From positions 1 to 20,135 of the forward strand of contig BBFD01000033.1 of NCBI GenBank assembly GCA_001313065.1: a stretch of 20,135 nucleotides of DNA. The letters run 5' to 3'. Below the pieces are notes generated by a model, which was given only the letters and a program-made list of their open reading frames with translations, had not been told where the DNA came from and ran no database searches. This stretch comes from Silvimonas sp. JCM 19000 (lineage in GTDB: Bacteria; Pseudomonadota; Gammaproteobacteria; Burkholderiales; Chitinibacteraceae). How positions within the stretch are numbered: the stretch's first letter is position 1; each line of letters starts with the position of its first letter. This document shows, piece after piece, positions 1-8,978 of the stretch. The position numbers and the translations under genes were made by a program.

Positions 1-2034
1 TTGCATCGTCGGCACCAGCATCGGTGCGCTGGTCGCGGCGGCTATGCCGCGGGCCAGACCGCCGCCAGCATGAGCGATAAAGCCGATGTCACCGATTGGG
101 ATCAATTGTTCACCTCGGGCCTGCCGCGCCAGCAAATGTCGTATCGCGCCAAGCAGGATGACAACTTGCATCTGGCTCCGATCGATGTGGGCGTGCGCGA
201 TGACCTGAGCCTGGCGCTGCCCAAATCGGCGATGGATACGCAAAAGATCGAGATCGTATTGCGTGATCTGACCTACGCCGGCACTGCCCTAATTTTGATC
301 AACTGGCGGTGCCGTTCCGTGCGCTGGCCACCGATCTGGAAACCGGTGAAATGGTCGTGATGGGCGATGGCGATCTGGTCACCGCCATGCGCGCCAGCAT
401 GGCGGTGCCGGGCGTGTTTCCGCCGGTGCCGCGTTCCGACAAATTGCTGGTGGACGGCGGCCTGTCGCGTAATCTGGGCGTGGATGTGGCGCGCAAGATG
501 TGTGCCGATGTGGTGATCGCCGTGGATGTGGCGATGCCGCCGCTCAAGCGTGATGGTATCCAGACCATTTTTTTTAATGTGGCGGAGCAATACACCCGGC
601 TGATGATAGTGCAAAACGAGCGGCCGCAAATCGACAGTCTGAAAAGCGCCGACGTGTTGATTACCCCGCCGCTGGGCAATATCGAAAGCGTGGCATTTAA
701 TCGCGCCCGCGACCTGATGGTGATCGGTGAGAAGGGCGCGCGTTTGCAATTGGCCAAATTGCAGCGTTATGCCTTGCCCGAAGACGAATACAACGCGTGG
801 GAAGCCGCGCGCCAGGCGCGGCGTTTGCATCCCAAGCCCATTGAGAACATTGAAGTCGCCAAGATGAGCCGGGTTAATCCGGATGTATTGTCGCGCAATG
901 TGCAAGTGGCTACCGGCAAGCGCTTTGAAGGCGACAATTTCAATCAGCAGTTGCAACGGCTGTATGCGCGCGGCGATTTCTCGCAACTGGATTACGAATT
1001 GATCGATGACGGTGCCGGGCAGAAATTGCGACTGGTGCCGGTAGAAAAAGATTGGGGGCCCAATTACCTTAATTTCGGGCTGGCGCTGGGCACTGATTTT
1101 GATGATTCCTCGCCCTATGCCTTTTTTGATGCGCTATCGCCGCACGTGGATGAATTCGCTCGGTGGCGAAATGGACGTAAGTTTGCGCGCGGGCGATACC
1201 ATGGCCTTGTCCGGCGAGTTTTATCAGCCGCTGCAAATCGATGCTACGCCTTTGTCGCACCCAATGCCAGCGTGCAATCCAGCCCGTTGGCGGTGTATGA
1301 GGATGGCAAGCAGGTTTCGCAATACCGTTATCGCCGCGAAACCGCGGGCATTGATCTTGGTTCCGGTTTCAGCCGCTATGGCGAAGCGCGCATCGGTTTG
1401 CAGACTGAGTATTTTCATCTGACGCGGCAGATAGGCGAGAACTCGTTTGGCGATAATGCGATTCAGGATATCCGCCAGCACGACTGGGGCGTGCAGGCCT
1501 CGCTTAGCTATGACCAGCTCGACCACGCGGATTTTCCTTCCAGCGGCACGCAATTGCGCGCTCGGTGTATCAGGCCATTAGCGGCGATCAAAACGGCGAT
1601 TCGTATGGCCGGGCCGAATTGACCGGCAAGCAGGCGTTTTCGATGGGGCATTTGAGCGGCTACGCCATGTTCAAGGCGCGGCTGGCGCACAACGTGAATA
1701 ACAGCAGTGCCGATGTCAGCTGGATGGGGGGCTTTATGAATATGTCCAGCTACGCCTATCAATCCTTATTGGGCGAGCACTCGCTGTATGGCCGCGTGAC
1801 GCTATATCAACCGATGCCGTTTTTTTTGCAGGCAGATAACAAATCGACCTGGCTGGGTTTTGCGGCGGAAGCAGGCAAGGTTTCGGATGTGCATGATCAG
1901 TCCGAGACCGGTTGGCATTACTCTGGCGTGGCCTATATCGCGTCGATACTTTTCTTGGGCCGCTGTATCTGGGGGCCGCGTACGGCGATAACCGCCAGAT
2001 GCGCTATTACCTGACGCTGGGCAATCCGTTCTGA
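1..2034 (+). CDS. Patatin-like phospholipase with POTRA and outer-membrane barrel (type Vd autotransporter), 5' partial
   Basis: The gene enters from the left edge and probably encodes a PlpD-like lipase exported by its own barrel. Visible are the nucleophile motif GTSIG (Ser codon 17-19) and the catalytic DGG motif (Asp codon 453-455). A POTRA-like stretch follows at about 850-1040, then alternating beta-strand sequence typical of Omp85/TamA barrels, ending in LTLGNPF with the C-terminal Phe usual for outer-membrane proteins. The frame shifts near 34, 286, 1121 (T6 run, one base extra), 1245, 1563 and 1945. With five bases restored and one removed, the visible part is 679 codons including the stop. 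I treat these shifts as sequence errors, because similarity to the family continues across each one. The signal peptide and start lie outside the window. The patatin call is firm. The type Vd assignment rests on domain order and is inference. Confidence 0.85.
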
Positions 2035-2085
2035 AACGCGCAGGGCAGGCAATACATGACGCAAAAGCCTGGCTACACTGAGCAC

Positions 2086-2121
2086 GACTTGAAGTCCGAT
2101 TCAAAGACTGATTTGAAGACC
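2086..2121. repeat. Three imperfect 12-bp tandem units upstream of the PsiF-like gene
   Basis: Units at 2086-2097, 2098-2109 and 2110-2121 share the pattern GAYTYRAAGNCY. They lie in the 104-nt gap between the patatin gene and the PsiF-like gene, about 17 nt before the latter's start. Three copies at a 12-bp period could be regulator half-sites or chance. No clear promoter hexamers are seen around them. Confidence 0.4.
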
Positions 2122-2138
2122 ATCCCTGGAGAGATGTG

Positions 2139-2458
2139 ATGAAGCTGCCAAGCCTGTTGCTGATTGCCGCCGTGTTGTGTTCAACGCAAGTCATGGCTGC
2201 CAATAGCCAGCAAGACAAAATGAAAACCTGCAATGCCGATGCCAAAACCAAAAAAACCTGAGCGGCGATGCGCGCAAAAGTTTTATGAGCACGTGTCTTA
2301 AAGCGGATAGTGCTGCGGCCTCGGCGCCGGCAACGCAACAAGACAAAATGAAGGTCTGTAATCAGAACGCCTCGGCCCAGGCCCTGAAAGGCGATGCGCG
2401 TAAAACCTTTATGAGCGATTGCCTGAAGAAAAAAGCCCGCCTGAGCCTGCTGCCATGA
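2139..2458 (+). CDS. PsiF-repeat periplasmic protein, two repeats (frameshifted)
   Basis: Small secreted protein of the PsiF repeat family, whose function is poorly known; E. coli psiF is phosphate-starvation inducible. The ATG at 2139 follows GGAGAG. A signal peptide is evident: Lys, a hydrophobic core (LLLIAAVLC) and an AMA-like cleavage site around residue 20. Two repeats follow, each with QQDKMK.CN near the start and GDARK.FMS.CL at the end, so each carries a paired Cys. A run of seven A at 2250-2256, where five are expected, breaks repeat 1. Corrected, it is about 105 aa. A six-A run at 2429-2434 may also be one base too long; with five A the protein would end KKKPA at 2443. A terminator follows at 2495. 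Confidence 0.75.
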
Positions 2459-2476
2459 CCGGCGCTGGCCGAAAGG

Positions 2477-2490
2477 CATAGCGCGCTATG
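2477..2490. repeat. 14-bp perfect palindrome
   Basis: CATAGCGCGCTATG reads identically on both strands. It sits just after the PsiF-like gene and 4 nt before the terminator stem. It may add to the terminator structure or be an operator; nothing here decides which. Confidence 0.4.
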
Positions 2491-2494
2491 TAAG

Positions 2495-2524
2495 AACGGA
2501 CGACTGTGCGCGTCCGTTTTTTTT
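2495..2524 (+). terminator. Rho-independent terminator after the PsiF-like gene
   Basis: AACGGACG (2495-2502) pairs perfectly with CGTCCGTT (2511-2518) around an 8-nt loop, and a run of eight T (2517-2524) follows. It closes the upstream transcription unit and separates it from the two-component operon. Confidence 0.85.
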
Positions 2525-2574
2525 ATGCCGTCACCCCGGCCGCAAAGCTTTAGCAGGAATGGGCGTGGCATGTT

Positions 2575-2580
2575 TACAAT
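2575..2580 (+). promoter_or_regulatory. Candidate -10 element of the two-component operon
   Basis: TACAAT lies 45 nt upstream of the response regulator start and 50 nt after the terminator. No good -35 hexamer is found at 16-18 bp, which could mean an activated promoter. The call rests on the -10 match and position only. Confidence 0.35.
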
Positions 2581-2624
2581 ACGGCTCGTTCGCCGGGATC
2601 GGCTTCGCTTATAAGGACAAACAC

Positions 2625-3290
2625 ATGCGAGTTTTGCTGGTAGAAGACGACCCCATGATTGGTGACGCCGTGCAACAAGGCCTCAAGCCGCTGGGCATGA
2701 CGGTGGACTGGGCGCGCGACGGCGGCGAGGGCGAGCTGGCGCTGGGCAGCGGCGAACATGAACTGGTGTTGCTGGACCTGTCGATGCCGCGTAAATCCGG
2801 CCTTGATTTGCTGCGTGGCATGCGCCGCAAACAAGACGGCCGCCCGGTACTGATCCTGACGGCGCGCGATACGGTCAGCGACCGCGTGGCTGGCCTCGAC
2901 GCCGGTGCCGATGATTACGTGGTCAAACCCTTCGATCTGGACGAGCTGGCCGCCCGCATCCGCGCGGTGTTGCGCCGCCATGCCGGCCGCGCCGATCCGG
3001 TAATCGAACTCGGTGCTTTGCGCATCAACCCGGCCACGCGCGAAGTCACCCTGGCGGGCGAGCTGGTCACGCTGTCGGCGCGCGAATACGCCGTGTTGCT
3101 GGCGCTGGCCGAACGCCCTGGCGTGCCGCTATCGCGTGCGCAGCTGGAAGAACGCCTGTATGGCTGGGGTGAAGAGGTGGGCAGCAACGCAGTCGAAGTC
3201 TATATCCACGCCTTGCGCCGCAAACTCGGGCCGGAATGGATCAAGAACCTGCGCGGGGTGGGCTACTTTGTGCCGAAAGGCCAGGCATGA
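2625..3290 (+). CDS. OmpR-family response regulator, QseB/PmrA-like
   Basis: DNA-binding response regulator of 221 aa that should be phosphorylated by the kinase encoded next. The receiver domain (about 1-115) has the acidic pair E7/D8/D9, phospho-acceptor D51 (LLDLSMP), T79 and K101 (KPF). The C-terminal winged helix (about 125-220) has the typical SNAVEVYIHALRRKLG recognition-helix stretch and ends GVGYFV. The spacing and wording match QseB/PmrA/BasR best; which of these it is cannot be settled here. The ATG at 2625 has AAGGA 7 nt upstream. Its TGA overlaps the kinase ATG (ATGA at 3287-3290), so the two are translationally coupled. The frame is intact. Confidence 0.93.
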   Translation: MRVLLVEDDPMIGDAVQQGLKPLGMTVDWARDGGEGELALGSGEHELVLLDLSMPRKSGLDLLRGMRRKQDGRPVLILTARDTVSDRVAGLDAGADDYVVKPFDLDELAARIRAVLRRHAGRADPVIELGALRINPATREVTLAGELVTLSAREYAVLLALAERPGVPLSRAQLEERLYGWGEEVGSNAVEVYIHALRRKLGPEWIKNLRGVGYFVPKGQA

Positions 3291-4647
3291 TCTCGATCCG
3301 TAAACAACTGGTCGCATCGCTGCTGGCGGTGTTGTGCGGCGCGATTGCGCTGGGTGCGGCCATCACTTTTTTTTATCGCGCGCGCCAGGAAGTGAACCAG
3401 CTGTTTGATTACCAGCTGCGCCAGATGGCACTGGCGCTGCGTGACCAGAATTTTATTGGCAGCCTGCCACCGCCCGCGCGTGATCGCGGCGATTTTGATT
3501 TTGTCATTCAGGTGTGGAATGAGCGCGGCGTACGTATTTATATGTCGCATCCCGGCCGTTCCTTGCCCGATCGTGCCACGCTGGGCTTTGCCACCGTCGA
3601 AACGCGCGATGGCGACTGGCGCACGATATCGATTCCGATCAATAACCAGGTGGTGCAAGTGGCGCAACCCATGCGCATCCGCAACCAGCTGGCGCTGATG
3701 GCGGCATTACGCACCATCATGCCGTTTCTGGCCATGCTGCCTTTGCTGGCGGTGATCGGCTGGTGGCTGGTTGGACGCGGACTTAGCCCGCTGGAAAAAA
3801 AACTCGCCGCCGCCGTGGCCGCACGCACGCCGGTGGCCTTGGAGCCGGTGGCGCTGGAACACGCGCCGATAGAAGCCGGTGCGCTGGTTAACGAAATCAA
3901 CAGTTTGATGGCGCGGCTGGAACAAGCCATGAGCGCGCAACGCAATTTCACCGCCGACGCGGCGCATGAGTTGCGCACCCCGCTGACGGCGCTGCAGTTG
4001 CAATTGCAGATGCTGGAACGTGCCACCACCGAAGAAGAACGCCAGATTGCGATGAACAATCTGCAATCCGGGCTGGAACGCGCCACGCACGTGCTGCTGC
4101 AGTTGCTGGCGCTGGCACGGGCCGAGCCCGATGCCCAGGCGCGGCCGCCGGTGCAGATTGATTTGCTGGAACTGGCTGGTAATGTGCTGGCCGACCATTA
4201 CACCCTGGCCGAAGACAAAGAACTGGATATCGGCCTGTCTGAGCACGCCCACACGGCATTTCTGACCGCGGACCCGGAATCGGTGCGTGTGTTGCTGAGC
4301 AATCTGGTCACCAACGCGGTGCGCTACACCCCGCATGGCGGCCGGGTGGATGTGCTGACCGGCATCGATAACGCGGGGCATCCGTTCATGCGCGTCAGCG
4401 ACAGCGGGCCGGGCATTCCGCCGGAAGAACGTGAGCGCGTGTTTGACCGATTTTATCGCGCCCGGGTATGACCGTGGGCGGCAGTGGCCTGGGTCTGGCC
4501 ATCGTTAAAGCCATTGCCGAGCGCAACGAGGCGCTGGTGGTGCTGGGCGATTCATCGCTGGGCGGGCTGGCGGCCGAAGTGATTTTTTACCAATACGGCC
4601 AGCCCCGTGGTGGCGGCATAAGCGTCTGTTCTTTAAGAGCCGTTTAA
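3287..4647 (+). CDS. Two-component sensor histidine kinase, QseC/PmrB-like (one frameshift)
   Basis: Inner-membrane sensor kinase paired with the upstream regulator. TM1 spans about residues 8-29 and TM2 about 142-163, flanking a roughly 110-residue periplasmic sensor region. HAMP-like sequence follows, then the H-box AAHELRTPL with phospho-accepting His227. The N-box is NLVTNAVRYTP, and the G boxes are DSGPGIP and GSGLGLAIV. The frame breaks at about 4462-4466, between FDRFYR and the GSGLGLA box. Restoring one base, probably a G giving RGPG, reconnects them into a 453-aa protein, normal for the family. The last residues, up to TAA at 4645-4647, look less conserved than usual, so the exact C-terminus is uncertain. 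A PmrA-box-like repeat overlaps the end of the gene. Confidence 0.9.
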
Positions 4648-4648
4648 G
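4632..4648 (+). promoter_or_regulatory. PmrA/QseB-box-like direct repeat upstream of htrA
   Basis: TTTAAG (4632-4637), five bases, then TTTAAG again (4643-4648): two direct half-sites with 11-bp phasing. This matches the YTTAAK-N5-YTTAAK pattern known for PmrA-type regulators. It overlaps the kinase stop codon and lies 60 nt before the htrA start. TAGTCT at 4659-4664 is a possible -10. Binding by the regulator encoded just upstream is inference. Confidence 0.5.
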
Positions 4649-4708
4649 CTCAGGTGGTTAGTCTAGCCGGCAACGGTTCGACTGAACCCCTACTGAACAG
4701 GAGCAACC

Positions 4709-6188
4709 ATGACCAAACCTCGTACCTGGAAGCAGTCTGCGATTGCCCTTGGTATCGCCGGGCTGCTCGGTTTTACTGTGGCCAGATTTAACGGCCACCT
4801 GTTTCCGCAAGCTCAGGCAACTACGCCGGTCGCCGCTGCGACCGCCAGCACCGCACCGATCGTGCCGGTGGTGCAAGGCAATCTGCCCAACTTCAGCGAC
4901 ATCGTGCAGCGCAACGGCCCGGCCGTGGTCAATATCAGCGTGACCGGCCAGGTCAAGACCGCGCAGCAACAACAACGTGGCGCGCCGCAGATTGACCCGA
5001 ACGATCCGTTCTATGAATTCTTCCGGCGCTTTGGTATTCCCGGTGCCCCGCAAGGCGGTAGCGCACAACCGACGCATGCGCTCGGTTCGGGCTTTATCAT
5101 CAGCGCCGACGGCATCGTGCTGACCAATGCGCACGTGGTGGCGGATGCCAGCGAAGTGACGGTCAAGTTGACCGACAAGCGCGAATTTGTGGCCAAGGTG
5201 TTGGGCTTTGATAAAGACACCGATATCGCCGTACTCAAGATCAACGCCAGCAACCTGCCGACCGTCAAACTGGGCGATCCGGCCAATAGCCGCGTGGGCG
5301 ACTGGGTGCTGGCCATAGGCTCGCCGTTTGGCTTTGAGAACTCGGTGACCGCCGGGATTATCTCGCCAAATCGCGCTCCTTGCCCGATGGCGGCTACACC
5401 CCGTTTATCCAGACTGATGCGCCGATCAACCCGGGCAACTCGGGCGGCCCGCTGTTTAACCTGAACGGCGAAGTGATCGGCATCAACGCGCAGATCTATT
5501 CGCGCAGTGGTGGCTTCCAGGGCTTGTCGTTCTCGATTCCGATCGATATCGCCAAGAACGTGGAACAGCAAATCGTGGCGCACGGCAAGGTAACGCGCGG
5601 TCGTCTGGGCGTAACCATCCAGGATGTGAACCAGTCGCTGGCGCAATCATTTGGTCTGAAAACGCCGAATGGCGCGCTGGTCAGCGGCGTTGAGCCGGAT
5701 AGCGCCGGTGCCAAAGCCGGCCTGAAATCGGGCGACATTATTCTGAAGCTGAATGATCAAGCCATCATCAGCTCCAGCGACCTGCCGCCGCGCATTGCCA
5801 ATATCACGCCGGGCACCAATGCCAAGCTGGAAATCTGGCGCGATGGCAAAACCCAGACGCTGACGGCAAAGATCTCGGAAGCCAAGGGCGCCAAGGTGGC
5901 GGCGGAAGACAAGACACCGGACCATGGCCGTCTGGGCCTGGCCGTGCGGCCCTTGTCCAAAGATGAACAGCAAGAATCCGGCATTGCATCCGGTCTGGTG
6001 GTGGAGCAGGCCAGTGGCCCGGCCGCTGCCGCCGGGATAGAGCCGGGTGATGTCGTGCTGGCGATTAATGGCACGCCGGTGACTTCGGCGGATCAGTTGA
6101 AAGCGTTTATGGCGAAAGCTGGCGACCACGTGCCCTGCTGGTACAACGTGGCGACGCCAAGATTTTCGTGCCGATCAACCTCGGTTGA
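4709..6188 (+). CDS. htrA: Do/DegP/MucD-family periplasmic serine protease (two frameshifts)
   Basis: Envelope-stress protease and chaperone. An N-terminal hydrophobic segment (about 9-25) exports or anchors it. The trypsin-like domain has the triad His142 (TNAHVV), Asp172 (DTDIAVL) and Ser245 (GNSGGPL), in corrected numbering. PDZ1 (about 275-365, GRLGVTIQ...GLKSGDIIL) and PDZ2 (about 385-480, GRLGLAV...GIEPGDVVL) follow, as in DegP/DegQ. Two one-base deletions break it: near 5371, where TCGCCAAA should be TCGGCCAAA to give [11 protein letters not shown], and near 6131, where GTGCCC should be GTGGCCC. Both restore GGCC. Corrected, it is 493 aa and ends INLG at 6188. The ATG at 4709 has AGGAG 6 nt upstream. 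Its position behind the two-component pair suggests co-regulation, and a strong terminator follows. Confidence 0.92.
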
Positions 6189-6289
6189 TCAAAACGCCGT
6201 GGCGCTGCTTTCTCCAGCGCCGCAGCGGGTAAGTGGTAAGTGGAAATTTGCAGTAGCTCTCCTTGCGTAATTCGAATGGCTAAATGGCA

Positions 6290-6321
6290 GGGGCGGATCG
6301 AAAGATCCGCCCCCTTTTTTT
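6290..6321 (+). terminator. Rho-independent terminator after htrA
   Basis: GGGGCGGATC (6290-6299) pairs perfectly with GATCCGCCCC (6304-6313) around a GAAA tetraloop. One C and seven T (6315-6321) follow. It closes the regulator-kinase-htrA unit. The 100 nt between the htrA stop and this stem show no gene. Confidence 0.92.
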
Positions 6322-6352
6322 GCCTAAGCGATCGCCTGAAAAAAAACCGCTG

Positions 6353-6470
6353 CGCATAGGGTGGGACTCGGCGTCCCCGTCTTGACCCACCAACCAGTGT
6401 GGCTGGACAGGATTACGGTTCCCGGCTTTGGCTTTGGCTTTGGGCGGTGGGTCATGACCCACCCTATGCG
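6353..6470. repeat. 118-bp inverted-repeat element between convergent genes
   Basis: CGCATAGGGTGGG (6353-6365) and its exact reverse complement (6458-6470) bound the element. The right end also holds an 18-bp perfect palindrome, GGTGGGTCATGACCCACC (6446-6463). The left half can fold GGTGGG against CCCACC (about 6385-6391). GGCTTT is repeated three times in tandem at 6424-6441. There is no coding potential, and it lies between the ends of htrA and cfa. It looks like a small mobile or REP/MITE-like intergenic repeat. Part of it recurs near 13569-13695. Confidence 0.65.
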
Positions 6471-6496
6471 ACGCGTGACATGCGCGTCGTCGGTCG

Positions 6497-7694
6497 CTAC
6501 GGGTGCCGGTACATATAATCGCGTGTCAGCGGCAGTTTGTTCATCTCCGGGCCGCCGCTCTTGGTGGCCAGAATCTGGTGCAGTGCAATCCAGTCCTGCC
6601 TGAAGCCATAGGCGCAACCCGCCAGATAAATACGCCAGATGCGATAGCGTTGCTCACCGGCCAAAGCCAGTACGCGTTCTTTGGCGGCGTCAAAGCGTTC
6701 GGCCAGTGTTCTAGCGTCAAGGCGTAGTGGCGGCGCAGGTTTTCCACGTCGAGCACTTCCAGTCCAGCGCTGGCCATTTCCCGTAATGCCAGGCTGATAT
6801 GGGGCAACTCGCCATTGGGAAACACATAGCGATCAATAAAGTCGCCGCCACCAAACGGGGTGCTTTTTTTTGAATCCGGGTCGGTGCTGGTAATGCCGTG
6901 GTTCATGGCCACGCCACCGTCGGCCAGCAATTTGTTCACTTGCTTGAAATAGGTCTGCAGGTTCTTCAGCCCCACGTGCTCAAACATGCCGACACTGGTG
7001 ATGCGGTCAAACGTGCCGGTCACATCGCGGTAATCCTGAATGCGCACTTCGCACACATCGCTCAGCCTTCGCGCTCGATGCGCGCCCTGGCATAGTCGTA
7101 TTGATTCTGCGAAAGCGTCACACCCAGTGCCTTCACCCCGTATTTGCGGGCCGCCCGTATGATCAAAGCGCCCCAGCCGCAGCCTATGTCCAACAGCGTC
7201 TGGCCCGGCCGCAGATTGAGCTTGGCCAGAATGTGGTCCAGCTTCTGTTCTTGCGCGGCGTCCAGCGTGTCGTCGGCGGTTTTGAAATAGGCGCAGGAAT
7301 AGATCATTTCCTTGTCCAGCCACTGCGCATAAAACTCGTTGGAAACGTCGTAGTGATAACTGATCGAATCTTTGTCGAGTTGCCGGGTATGGTCGGCCAC
7401 GCGGGTGGACGGGCGCTCGGTGGAATTGTTGGCTTCGGCCAGCCGCGCTGCCACTGCCACCACATCCATTACATGCCCGCTCACATCGATATCACCCTCC
7501 ACATAAGCTTTGCCGAGGTTATCGAGCGTGGGGTGGATGATGTGCCGCAGGCTGCCCAGGCTGTTGGCGGTGATGGTGACGCGGGGTTCAGCGGCCAGAT
7601 CGAAGTGGCTGCCATTCCATAGTTGCAATCGCAAGGGAATTGCATGGCTGCGCATGCGGTTTACGAACTCATCAAACAAAGGGTTCCAGGACAT
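6497..7694 (-). CDS. cfa: Cyclopropane-fatty-acyl-phospholipid synthase (two frameshifts)
   Basis: SAM-dependent enzyme that adds a methylene bridge to unsaturated acyl chains of membrane phospholipids, typically in stationary phase or acid stress. Visible are YHYDVSNEFY, the active-site neighbourhood MIYSCAYF, the SAM-binding LLDIGCGWGAL, and FDRITSVGMFEHVG with the catalytic Glu. The start is ATG at 7694, with AAGAGG upstream on the minus strand. Two one-base deletions interrupt it: near 7073, after ARIEREG (AGGCT for AGGCCT), and near 6702, after LEHW (TGGCCG for TGGGCCG). Corrected, it is 399 aa, as usual for Cfa, ending TRDYMYRHP. It converges with htrA and diverges from the NlpC lipoprotein gene. 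Confidence 0.93.
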
Positions 7695-7842
7695 AGGTGG
7701 CCTCTTGTGCAAGTGAAGCAACGCGATGTGGCGCGGTCTGGGCCGCGTCGTGGACTACGATAAGACTTTGTTTCTGAAAAAATCCAGTAAGCGGTTAATG
7801 CTTTGACAGTTGCATATGTAACGACATGTTTGTATGGCCTGG

Positions 7843-7872
7843 GTGCCACGCGGCAAAGTGGCGCGCTACAAT
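7843..7872 (+). promoter_or_regulatory. Candidate sigma-70 promoter of the NlpC lipoprotein gene
   Basis: A good -10 hexamer, TACAAT (7867-7872), lies 38 nt before the ATG. A weak -35, GTGCCA (7843-7848), sits 18 bp upstream. The 216-nt divergent intergenic region also contains TTGACA at 7803-7808, without a fitting -10. Confidence 0.4.
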
Positions 7873-7910
7873 GCTTTGCGCCACCACCGGCCGATCACCC
7901 AAAGACGTTC

Positions 7911-8458
7911 ATGACCCGTACCGCTGCGCCCGCCTGGCTTTATCTATCGCCCTTGCTGCTGGTACTGGCCGCTTGCGGCAGCGCCCCGCGCAAGAACACC
8001 ACCGCTAGCGCACCGCCACCCAAACCGATAGACCGCACGACCAGTACCATCACCGTCAATTCGGATGATCGTCGTGAAGTGGTGTTATATGCGCTGAGTC
8101 TGCTCGACGTGAACTATCAATTTGGCGGGGCCAACCCTGAGGCCGGGATGGATTGCAGCGGCTGGTGTATTTCATCTACAAGAATGCGCTGGGCATCAAT
8201 CTGCCGCACAACGCGGCCGAGATGGCGCGGCTGTCGAAGCCGGTCGAAACGCGGGATCTGGAAGCGGGCGATCTGGTGTTCTTTAACACGCTGAACAAAC
8301 CGCACTCGCATGTGGGCATCTACATTGGCGATGGCAAATTTGTGCACGCACCGTCGAGCAAGAGCCATATCAAAGTGGAGTCGCTCAAATCGCCGTGGTT
8401 TGCCGCGCGTTTTGAGGGCGGCCGGACCTTGATCGCAGGGCGTCAGGGCCAGGGCTAG
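7911..8458 (+). CDS. NlpC/P60-family peptidoglycan hydrolase lipoprotein (one frameshift)
   Basis: Lipoprotein endopeptidase likely to cut peptide stems of peptidoglycan in the periplasm, of the NlpC/Spr (MepS) type. The signal peptide ends in the lipobox LAAC, with the lipidated Cys at residue 22. A Pro/Thr-rich linker leads to the NlpC/P60 domain, with catalytic Cys82 in DCSG and His in HSHVGIYIG and FVHAPS. The frame breaks near 8162, where AGCGGCTGG should be AGCGGCCTGG, restoring DCSGLVYFIYK. Corrected, it is 182 aa. ATG at 7911 gives the best signal peptide, although upstream Shine-Dalgarno pairing is weak. It stands alone, converging on flgN. Confidence 0.9.
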
Positions 8459-8496
8459 AGAGGGTCAAACGGGGAAGGCCAGCGCAACGCGGCGGC

Positions 8497-8967
8497 TCAG
8501 GCCTTGTCGCGGCGGATGGTGCCGGCACCGCTGTGCATGCGGCCGCGTTCTGAATAAACCTGGATATCGTCCTGACGTTCGCTGGCGATATCGTGCAGAA
8601 AGCCATCGATCAAATGGCGGCGGGTATCGATCAGCGCGCCGTTGCTGCGATTGATCGCAGCGGCCTGGCGCGCATATTCCCGCAAGGTGTCCCAGGCATC
8701 CAGCGCGTCGGCGGCATGGGCTTGCAGCCAGGCACGCACGGCGGCTTCGCTGCCTTCCACACCATTGGCGGCCAGAAACGCCTGCAGCGTGCGCGCCGAC
8801 GCATCGGCCAGGGCGGCGGCTTGTTGTTTCTCGGGCAACAGGGCGCTTAAACCATCGATGCGATTCTGCACCAGCAAATCCTGTTCGCCGCGCAACACCT
8901 CAAGTAAACGCGCCAGCGTAGTGCTGGCGTGGATGATCAAAGGCAGAATGCTTTCGAGTGGGGTCAC
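8497..8967 (-). CDS. flgN: FlgN-like flagellar hook-filament junction chaperone
   Basis: 156-aa mainly helical protein. FlgN escorts the junction proteins FlgK and FlgL to the flagellar export gate. Support comes from its place 11 nt after flgM, its family-typical length, a leucine-rich helical N-terminus (STTLARLLEVLRGEQDLL) and a C-terminal tail ending RRDKA. GTG at 8967 is the start, with AAGG about 9 nt upstream on the minus strand. The frame is intact. Sequence conservation in this family is low, so the call leans on the neighbour. Confidence 0.82.
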   Translation of the reverse strand: MTPLESILPLIIHASTTLARLLEVLRGEQDLLVQNRIDGLSALLPEKQQAAALADASARTLQAFLAANGVEGSEAAVRAWLQAHAADALDAWDTLREYARQAAAINRSNGALIDTRRHLIDGFLHDIASERQDDIQVYSERGRMHSGAGTIRRDKA

Positions 8968-8978
8968 CGCGTGGGGCC

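Noticed and set aside
273..986. 237-codon minus-strand open frame opposite the patatin gene
   Set aside because: It is His/Arg-rich antisense translation of conserved patatin sequence, with no ribosome site or family signal.
7803..7808. Perfect TTGACA as the -35 of the NlpC gene promoter
   Set aside because: No acceptable -10 lies 16-18 bp downstream; the good TACAAT at 7867 is far too distant.
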